From NCBI RefSeq assembly GCF_001455205.1, contig NZ_CP013341.1, positions 2,790,001-2,854,000 on the forward strand: a stretch of DNA of 64,000 nucleotides, written 5' to 3'. Positions 58,004 to 64,000 of the stretch are shown piece by piece; the stretch's first letter is position 1; the number at the start of each line of letters is the position of its first letter. A program made the translations under genes and the position numbers. Source of the stretch: Nitrosomonas ureae. Lineage in GTDB: Bacteria; Pseudomonadota; Gammaproteobacteria; Burkholderiales; Nitrosomonadaceae. Under the pieces are notes generated by a model. The model was not told the origin of the DNA and made no database searches. It saw only the letters and a program-made list of their open reading frames with translations.

Positions 58004-58421
58004 AAATATTTTCTTGCCATATCGCAACAATATCTCACGCTGATCCAAAGCTCACTCCAATCACTAGGGCTATAAGATCCTTCGGAAAAATGATTTTGAT
58101 ATGGTCTTGTTGCTGTTCCTGTGGCGAAGTTCGAATACCACTAAATTGATATTCACCGGACATAGCGGCAATAACCATTGATCGCTGGCAAGGATTTTCT
58201 CGTCAACAATGTGCTTGACAAATAGAATGAATGCCAAAATCGACTAGAAACCCATTGCAGGAAATATTTTTCTTCCTTTATTAACCCTTTTCTCACGTAC
58301 ACAAAGCCTTTTCTTAATCAGCGGGTGATAGTTGGTTGCCAAGTGATAGATCTTGGCTGCTTGTAAGGCGCCTTGTTTCTTTTGGAGTAACTGTGTTTTA
58401 TGTCACAACCTGGTGCCTAAT
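58004..58421. other. Spacer upstream of sigma factor gene
   Basis: No convincing gene. The minus strand holds a 47-codon frame, 58178-58035, starting MVIAAMSGEYQFSGIRTSPQ and ending IALVIGVSFGSA; it is short and has no clear ribosome-binding site, so it is either a remnant or chance. The segment would also hold the long 5' region of the sigma factor transcript if it starts at the distal Fur-like site. Confidence 0.3.
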
Positions 58422-58453
58422 TGATTATGATAATAATAATGATTATCATTTGC
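58422..58453. promoter_or_regulatory. Strong Fur-box-like cluster
   Basis: TGATTATGATAATAATAATG runs on to ATTATCATTTGCG. It includes the perfect 13-bp palindrome AATGATTATCATT (58438-58450), and several NATWAT hexamers in register. It lies between the divergent sigma factor (450 bp away) and the hsdM remnant. Confidence 0.6.
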
Positions 58454-58579
58454 GATGTAAATAGAAAATCTATTTCATTATGAAATGAATCCGAATGAGC
58501 TATGCCATAGCCATATAAGAACCGGTACTCTGCAGAGCATATTTTCAAATTCTATGGATGATCTATCACCAATTCAGAT

Positions 58580-58893
58580 ATGAAAGTATCATCAAACAAA
58601 AATAATCCACTCGATAAAAACAGGGCCGAGGAACGACGCTCCCAGCTTCAAGACTATTTTGGGAATAGTGCCAACATTTTGCACGGGAAAATAAATCTTG
58701 ATGAATTCCGCAATTACACCCTGAGCTTATTTTTTACAAATATTTATCTGAGAGAATTGAACGCTTTGCTGATTCCGGATTAAAGCAAGATAGACTCAAA
58801 TTTGCAGAACTTAAAGAGTATTACAAAGACGGCGTGAAAATTGTTTTTTGGTTATTGCCTACGAATCCTTATCTAAAAGGAAAAACATCATGA
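58580..58893 (+). pseudogene. hsdM-like N-terminal remnant (type I R-M methyltransferase)
   Basis: The first frame gives RSQLQDYFGNSANILHGKIN and LDEFRNYTLSLFF, then slips at a run of T. With one T restored it continues YKYLSERIERFADSGLKQDR and FAELKEYYKDGVK. This is the HsdM N-terminal helical domain (usual form: W-A-x-LRG-x-M-D-x-E-F-R-x-Y-L-L-F-Y-K-Y-L-S). After about 75 residues the homology ends in VFWLLPTNPYLKGKTS and a stop overlapping the next gene. No catalytic NPPY domain, hsdS or hsdR is present, so it is a scar of a lost restriction system. Confidence 0.65.
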
Positions 58894-59795
58894 AAAAAAT
58901 ATCACAAAAAATTTTCCTGAAATGGATGATTTCTGTTTTAATCGGGATAATTACTACCGGATGCTCAGCGGAGATCAAACCAAGAAAAGAAGCGCTCGAA
59001 GTGATAAAAAAAATAGAGACAGATGGGTCAGAAAGAAGCAAATTCATGAAATTTTCCAGAAAACCCCCAGCAAGTTGGTTCTGGTCACACGATATTGATC
59101 CAGCCCATATTCACGATGTCATGATGCCCGGTATGCATCTGGTGCGCCTCTCGGTCTACGGTAATGACAAAAGACGGCGCTTTGCATCGATTTCTTATGC
59201 GGAAGAATCAGAGATCAAAAGCATCTATTTACAAGATATTGCGGTAACAGATCTTGATGACAACATTGCCCGTACTGGAGCGCGACCGATATCGATTACC
59301 GGCAATAAAATAAAAGACCAGTTACGTTTTTCATTGGCTCTGCATAAAGACCCGGGGCCTAAAACAACCGTATACACCGACCTTAACGAAGCAGGACTCA
59401 ATCAGTTAATCAGCCCCCAGCACCGCATTTCTGATTTTACGGTTTATATTGTTGATGGTACCCCTAAATACGCGGCAATTGTTGAAGAGCGTCCGGGACC
59501 GTCCATTGTTCGTGCTCGCGTAAGCGCTGCAGAGCTTGAAGTTCACTTGCGCGACAACAACCTTACTCCAATACGTGTGCGCGGTTTTTCCGAAGGTGGT
59601 ATACGCTACTTTACAGCGGTCGCAGAACGCATTGATGTCGCTGATTGGCATTGGTATGACAATTTGGATAGCGATACCTTAGCCCAAAAACTCGACGCAA
59701 ATAACGCCTACCCTTTTGATCTGGATACTTATCGTACCGAAGATGACGTTCATGCTGTTCGCTTTACAGTGATTATGTATTCCAACCATAACTAA
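58890..59795 (+). CDS. Lipoprotein with internal repeats
   Basis: About 301 residues from ATG 58890, preceded by AAAGGAA; an earlier in-frame start at 58848 has no ribosome-binding site. The N-terminus is a lipoprotein signal (MISVLIGIITTGCSAE; lipobox ITTGC, Cys near residue 26). The rest holds three similar units of about 75 residues: HLVRLSVYGNDKRRRFASIS, FTVYIVDGTPKYAAIVEERP and IRVRGFSEGGIRYFTAVAER. This recalls the bacterial tandem repeat domain of polyglycine-hydrolase-type proteins (xxxRYAAIWxx), a resemblance from memory. No catalytic SxxK beta-lactamase part is seen. Possible role at the cell envelope; substrate unknown. Confidence 0.6.
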   Translation: MKKISQKIFLKWMISVLIGIITTGCSAEIKPRKEALEVIKKIETDGSERSKFMKFSRKPPASWFWSHDIDPAHIHDVMMPGMHLVRLSVYGNDKRRRFASISYAEESEIKSIYLQDIAVTDLDDNIARTGARPISITGNKIKDQLRFSLALHKDPGPKTTVYTDLNEAGLNQLISPQHRISDFTVYIVDGTPKYAAIVEERPGPSIVRARVSAAELEVHLRDNNLTPIRVRGFSEGGIRYFTAVAERIDVADWHWYDNLDSDTLAQKLDANNAYPFDLDTYRTEDDVHAVRFTVIMYSNHN

Positions 59796-59801
59796 TGGAA
59801 C

Positions 59802-60599
59802 TTAACATTTGCAGACAAGCGATCCGTCTGCCAGTTGCCCGCTGGGCTGCTGGCAGTGAGAAATACGTCCCAATACTGTTTTATAAGCAAATTCAGGTCG
59901 CCGTTGCCAAGTTAGCAGAAATTCCTGCTTGTTCTCCAGCGCATCTTGTTGCCTGCCAAGACCAAGATCAGAAAATTGACGCAAAATATCCTGATAATAT
60001 GCTTTTCGCTGCCAATAATTCACATGGATTCCATCCAGGCCAAACCAATCCGGTTCTTGTTCATACAGCTTGAAATGCCATTGCGCCGCCATGTCCACTA
60101 AGCCGTGATGCACTACTTCAGCACGATTAATAGTTTCATCTCGAGATAACTGGCAGGATGGATAAAAAATATTGCGAAAAAAAATATACCGCCGCTCAGA
60201 TAGACTTTTAATCGAAGTTATCGGTAGATTAGTCACCACAATCTGCGCCGAGTGGTTCTGTAACTGATTAATACACCATTCCAATGCCCGCAAAATCTGT
60301 TGCGGTGGCAATCCATACAAAATATCATTGCCGATATCGGTCAATAAAGCATATGTTGGATGTATTTCAATCGAATCCAGCTGCCGCCATAAATCACAAT
60401 TCGTCATACCCGGCAATCCTCGCCACAGCATCTGTGTAAATGTCCCATACGCACGTCCATGTCCAAGCGCCACTAGAATCTCACTGGGGCCACCCAATCG
60501 CTGTTGCATTAAATGAATAGTTAAGCGTAACGATAAGGTAAGATTGCTTGCCCCGAGCAAAACCAAGCGGTTTTTGGGTGTTTCGCGATAACTATCCAC
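59802..60599 (-). CDS. SGNH/GDSL-type hydrolase-like protein
   Basis: 265 residues, convergent with the lipoprotein gene and 6 bp from its end. Features of the SGNH fold: LVLLGASNLTLSLR (block I, with S rather than the GDS form), ALLTDIGNDILYG (block III, the G-x-N-D), and WFGLDGIHVNYW (block V, D-x-x-H). Catalysis would use Ser, Asp and His on an ester or acyl group. No signal peptide. It has no clear link to the siderophore genes beyond proximity. The C-terminal tail after about residue 225 is unrecognised. Confidence 0.65.
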   Translation of the reverse strand: MDSYRETPKNRLVLLGASNLTLSLRLTIHLMQQRLGGPSEILVALGHGRAYGTFTQMLWRGLPGMTNCDLWRQLDSIEIHPTYALLTDIGNDILYGLPPQQILRALEWCINQLQNHSAQIVVTNLPITSIKSLSERRYIFFRNIFYPSCQLSRDETINRAEVVHHGLVDMAAQWHFKLYEQEPDWFGLDGIHVNYWQRKAYYQDILRQFSDLGLGRQQDALENKQEFLLTWQRRPEFAYKTVLGRISHCQQPSGQLADGSLVCKC

Positions 60600-60945
60600 T
60601 ATGGCAGATCGGTAAATTTATCAAAATTTGAATAATATTGTGTTTTAATTTGAGGTTTGTAAATCTCTATTGCTTTTCTGATTCTGCATGATAATGCTCA
60701 AATCACCGAGGATCAATCGCAGAAATTACTGAAATGTGATTCAGATCGCAAATTTTACCAAACTTATTGTCACCAAAAATATTTACACCTCTTATACTTT
60801 GAAGTATTGACAATCATTTTGCTAAAGAGTAGAGAGAAGATAATGGAATTTTTTCATTAAGTTTTTTTCGATCAAATCGAAGAAATGTAATAAAAAACGA
60901 CAGATTTTATTCTGTATCTATCTGGTTTCAACCAAAGGAGATCTA
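60600..60945. other. Intergenic region between SGNH hydrolase and PepSY-like genes
   Basis: About 345 bp with no open gene. TTGACAATCATTTTGC (about 60807-60822) could supply a -35 box for the downstream gene, with a poor -10. The rest is AT-rich. Confidence 0.35.
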
Positions 60946-61419
60946 ATGAAAACACAATTCCTGATTACGATGATACTGGCTATGCTATGGATTGCGCTGA
61001 GTCCAGCGCATGCTAGCGAAAAAGAAGTGAGCAAAGATCAAGTACCCAAAACTGTACTCGAAGCCTTTGAAAAGACTTATCCCAATGCCAAAGAAGTAGA
61101 ATTCGAGCAGGGAATGATCGAAGGTAAAGTCGTTTATGAAATTGAATACAAAGAAAATGGCCGAGAATACGAAATTCTGTATGACGCCGATGGAGAGATT
61201 CTGCAGAAGGAAGAATCGATCGATGTCGAAACACTGCCCGTGCCTGTAGCCCTGGCCATTGCCAAAGCATACCCAAAAGCCACTCTTGAAGAAGCTGAGA
61301 AAGTAATGAACCCGGAAGGAGCACTCATCGGTTACGAAGTAGAAATCAAGTCTGAAGGAAAGAAATTTGAACTTCAATTGGATACCTACGGAAAGATTCT
61401 AAAAACCGAGCAAGATTGA
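60946..61419 (+). CDS. Periplasmic PepSY-like protein
   Basis: 157 residues with a cleavable signal peptide (MKTQFLITMILAMLWIALSP, cut after AHA). The mature part consists of two PepSY-like (beta-lactamase-inhibitor-like, DUF2874 type) repeats: VPKTVLEAFEKTYPNAKEVE with YEIEYKENGREYEILYDADG, and VPVALAIAKAYPKATLEEAE with YEVEIKSEGKKFELQLDTYG. Such proteins bind or sense small molecules or metals in the periplasm; the substrate is unknown. A perfect ribosome-binding site (AAAGGAGA) precedes the ATG. Very acidic. Located between the cluster and the TonB receptor. Confidence 0.8.
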   Translation: MKTQFLITMILAMLWIALSPAHASEKEVSKDQVPKTVLEAFEKTYPNAKEVEFEQGMIEGKVVYEIEYKENGREYEILYDADGEILQKEESIDVETLPVPVALAIAKAYPKATLEEAEKVMNPEGALIGYEVEIKSEGKKFELQLDTYGKILKTEQD

Positions 61420-61646
61420 ATCCAGACGAATCATGGATGAGTAATCGATAACTCATTATGTTTGCAGCACGACAAAAATCTAATCAAATATCCCGTCACT
61501 TATCTCGAAAAGATGATCGGGCATTCGTATGAAGCATGTTATACAGTTATCAGCGAGCAATGGCGTACACTTTGGGGGTCGCTAATGGCACTGTCACTCG
61601 CGTTAAATAGGCTATTATCCGCAATGTGATGTTGAGCTGTAGAGTG

Positions 61647-61670
61647 ATACACTTGCGTGTATGCTTTTTA
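61647..61670 (+). terminator. Hairpin with U-run before the TonB receptor gene
   Basis: ATACAC-TTGC-GTGTAT (61647-61662) followed by GCTTTTTA, 30-50 bp upstream of the receptor start. It could terminate upstream transcripts or attenuate the receptor mRNA. Confidence 0.5.
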
Positions 61671-61699
61671 TCACTGCATTTGTCACTTAATATTTTTCA

Positions 61700-63787
61700 A
61701 TGGGCTATTTTTCGCGAGCGCGATACTTACTTGATTTTCAAGCCGCGCTACTTGTTTTATTACTGCTAACGAATGCCAGCTGGGCGCAAAAAGCGAAAAT
61801 CACCCAATCTGTTATCCTGAATCCCATCAGTATTACAGCCACCCGCAGTGAGCGTTCACCTGCGTTAATTCCCAACAGTATTACGCAAATCAAACGTGAC
61901 CCACAGCAGGATTTTCAGCCAGGTGCGACATTGGATGAATTTGCGCGCGCCACACCCGGGGTTTTTTTTCAGAATCAATTTAATTCTACGCAGGATTTGC
62001 GCATCGCTATTCGCGGCTTTGGTGCACGGTCACCGTTTGGAGTGCGCGGCATTCAGATGCGCGTGGATGGCATTTCGCAAACCTTGCCGGATGGGCAAAC
62101 ACAACTGGATTCGATCGATCCATCGCTGATTGAGCGCATGGATATTGTACGTGGTCCTTCAGCAGCATTATATGGCAATGCATCCGGAGGATTGATCGAC
62201 ATCACCACGCGCGAAGCACCGCCGGAAAAATTCGTCATTATGCCGCGTCAGGTGCTGGGTCAATATGGTTATCTAAAGTCTGAACTGTTCATGGGAGGCC
62301 GCAGCGAAAATTTCGGCTACAGCCTGTTCGGTTCTCACTTGCAGCAAGATGGTTGGCGCGATCATAGCGCAATGCAAAATATTTTTTCACAGGCCAAACT
62401 GAATTTCCAAACCAGTAGCAATTCGGATTTGATGCTGGTATTTCGCGAATTTTACTCACCGTTATCCAAGGATCCAGGCGCATTAACCAGCAGCGAAGTA
62501 CGCGACAATCCCAGACAAGCTTCCTCGCGGAACGTGCAATACAATGCTGGAGAAGAAATCCGGCAAGAAGATATGGGTGCGCGTTTTCGTCACAGACTGT
62601 CGGCCGGAAAAGAATTTACCGTGACAGCACACATGCTTCATCGGGATTTTCAAAGTCGTCAACCTTTTTTCGATGGAGGACAGGTACAATTTGATCGCCT
62701 GGTGGGCGGGTTGATGATGCAGTTTGTCAACGATCATGAATTATTCAACCGCCCTAACCGTTTTCTGATCGGTGTCGATTACGGCATACAAAATGATGAC
62801 CGGCAGCGCTTTAATAACAACTTTGGTGTGCGCGATACATTAAATTTAAGCCAAATAGAGCGCGTACAAAGCGTCGGGCCATTTGTACGCAATGAATGGA
62901 ACATTGCCGATAAGCTTGATCTGGTACTTGGCGGCCGCTGGGATTGGTTGCATTATCAAGTCAAAGATCGATTTAAAAGCGATGGAAATGAATCCGGCTC
63001 GCGCACAGTATCGCAAGGCAGCGGTTCCGCGGGTCTTGTATACCATCTCACCGATCAACAGCAACTCTATGCGCATATCGCATCCGTCTTTGAAGCGCCG
63101 ACCACGACCGAATTACTTAACAATCCTGCGGGAAGAGGTGGATTCAATCCGAATCTGAATGCGCAAACATCGCTCAGCAACGAACTTGGTTTTCGCGGCA
63201 ACACGGCGGGATTTCAGTACGACACAGCGGTATTTTTTATCCGTACTTGGGACGAAGTCACACCATTTGAGTTGACTTCCTCGCCCGGCCGCGCATTCTT
63301 CCGGAATGCCGGGCAATCACGGCGAATTGGTGTGGAGGCACGTCTCGCCACACCGGAATGGAAAGGCTTACGAGGAGAAATCAGTTACACATTCTCCGAT
63401 TTTGCATTCGAAAAATACATAGTCAATGACATGAGCCTGAAAGGCAATGTTTTTCCCGGCATTCCTACGCACCGGTGGGAAGGATTGCTACGCTATTCAC
63501 ACCCTTTTGGTTTCTTCGGACAGCTGCATGTGCATAGGGTCGGTGAGTTTTATGTCAATGACATTAATACCGCGACCAATCCGGCCTATAGTCTGGGACA
63601 GTTACTCTTCGGCTGGGAATTGAGACGGAATTGGATCGAAGGTTCGGTGTTCCTCGGTATCAACAACCTGTTCGATGCACAATATAATGCCAATACACGC
63701 GTTAATGCAGCGCTGGGTCGTTATTACGAACCCGGGCCGCCGCTCAACCTGTTTGGCGGAATACGGATGCGCATTGTCGTATTCTAG
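61700..63787 (+). CDS. TonB-dependent outer-membrane receptor
   Basis: 695 residues. Signal peptide (residues 1-29, AALLVLLLLTNASWA), TonB-box-like ISITATRSE (about 43-51), plug domain (ATLDEFARATPGVFFQNQFN, RIAIRGFGARSPFGVRGIQM, IERMDIVRGPSAALYGNASG) and a beta-barrel ending in the aromatic-terminated strand GGIRMRIVVF. It would import a ferric siderophore or another chelate. Its location next to the lipopeptide cluster makes it the likely receptor, but PQQ-, copper- or vitamin-type receptors share these features. No FecA-type N-terminal signalling extension is present, so it does not itself signal to the ECF sigma factor. Start codon has a poor ribosome-binding site. Confidence 0.88.
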   Translation: MGYFSRARYLLDFQAALLVLLLLTNASWAQKAKITQSVILNPISITATRSERSPALIPNSITQIKRDPQQDFQPGATLDEFARATPGVFFQNQFNSTQDLRIAIRGFGARSPFGVRGIQMRVDGISQTLPDGQTQLDSIDPSLIERMDIVRGPSAALYGNASGGLIDITTREAPPEKFVIMPRQVLGQYGYLKSELFMGGRSENFGYSLFGSHLQQDGWRDHSAMQNIFSQAKLNFQTSSNSDLMLVFREFYSPLSKDPGALTSSEVRDNPRQASSRNVQYNAGEEIRQEDMGARFRHRLSAGKEFTVTAHMLHRDFQSRQPFFDGGQVQFDRLVGGLMMQFVNDHELFNRPNRFLIGVDYGIQNDDRQRFNNNFGVRDTLNLSQIERVQSVGPFVRNEWNIADKLDLVLGGRWDWLHYQVKDRFKSDGNESGSRTVSQGSGSAGLVYHLTDQQQLYAHIASVFEAPTTTELLNNPAGRGGFNPNLNAQTSLSNELGFRGNTAGFQYDTAVFFIRTWDEVTPFELTSSPGRAFFRNAGQSRRIGVEARLATPEWKGLRGEISYTFSDFAFEKYIVNDMSLKGNVFPGIPTHRWEGLLRYSHPFGFFGQLHVHRVGEFYVNDINTATNPAYSLGQLLFGWELRRNWIEGSVFLGINNLFDAQYNANTRVNAALGRYYEPGPPLNLFGGIRMRIVVF

Positions 63788-63986
63788 TAAATGTTATGTT
63801 TTACCGGCTCTTTTCCCGGGATGTAACCATCGTCACTTTGATATACTTCCATTAACACTTAGCACCTTATACTTAAGAATCAAGTATAATTTAAGTATGT
63901 AAAAATAATAATTATATCGCTGCATACCGCCTCGTCCATTATCGCAAACCAATTCCGCTATTGACAAAGCTGCAGGAGATTGAACT

Positions 63987-64000
63987 ATGCTAATAAAAGA
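63987..64000 (+). CDS. Start of a gene cut by the window edge
   Basis: AGGAG at 63974-63978 is followed 8 nt later by ATG 63987, giving MLIK at the window end. Nothing more can be said. The preceding 200 bp are AT-rich with no gene. Confidence 0.4.

Noticed and set aside
58035..58178. 47-codon minus-strand frame upstream of the sigma factor as a missing FecR
   Set aside because: It is too short, has no anti-sigma motif and no ribosome-binding site.

Overview
The window reads as a chromosomal accessory region of a betaproteobacterium, most likely a Nitrosomonas-type ammonia oxidiser. That placement rests on remembered resemblance of the prophage, IS and NRPS proteins plus moderate GC, not on a search. 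No rRNA or complete tRNA gene is visible. 

Left part (1-30 kb) is a mobile and defence island. It opens with the decayed 3' end of an RHS/YD-repeat polymorphic toxin gene, a candidate immunity gene and an orphan toxin tip/immunity remnant, cut by an IS5-family copy (2410-3263). Two nearly identical Inovirus-type filamentous prophages follow in opposite orientations: prophage A (3501-9235, +) and prophage B (14020-19845, mainly -). Each encodes a repressor, small early protein, ssDNA-binding protein, replication initiator, small conserved protein, major coat protein, C-terminally anchored minor protein, 25-residue hydrophobic peptide, TspB/pIII-like adsorption protein, pVI-like DUF2523 protein and Zot/pI. 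No secretin is present, so phage export would need a host secretin. Between A and B lie a nucleotidyl-cyclase-like gene, an HNH-type gene, a convergent pair of small paralogues, chrA, and an 85-bp inverted repeat next to each prophage. A and B carry different repressors with matching, different operators. 

From 19.9 to 25 kb there is a phage-type gene, an IS110/IS1111-family element and a PARIS-like (AriA/AriB) anti-phage operon wrecked by three events: a frameshift, an IS5 insertion and truncation by IS1111. A third prophage, C (25315-28409, -), keeps only its morphogenesis half and has a swapped adsorption module. It is joined to fragments of a phage gene, an IS30-type transposase and an IS3-family element. 

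Right part (30.4-64 kb) is an iron-acquisition-type lipopeptide cluster on the minus strand: ECF sigma factor, MbtH-like protein, type II thioesterase, Sfp-type phosphopantetheinyl transferase, then FAAL-ACP-C-A-PCP / KS-AT-KR-ACP / C-A-PCP / C-A-PCP-E-C-A-PCP-C-A-PCP-TE. The inferred product is an acylated peptide with a ketide-extended first residue, a glycine and several residues with acidic (basic-substrate-like) A-domain pockets. Downstream on the right are a type I R-M hsdM remnant, a lipoprotein, an SGNH hydrolase, a PepSY-like protein and a TonB-dependent receptor, with Fur-box-like sites near the sigma gene. The sigma factor, Fur-like sites and receptor suggest a siderophore, but no amino-acid N-hydroxylase lies in the window.
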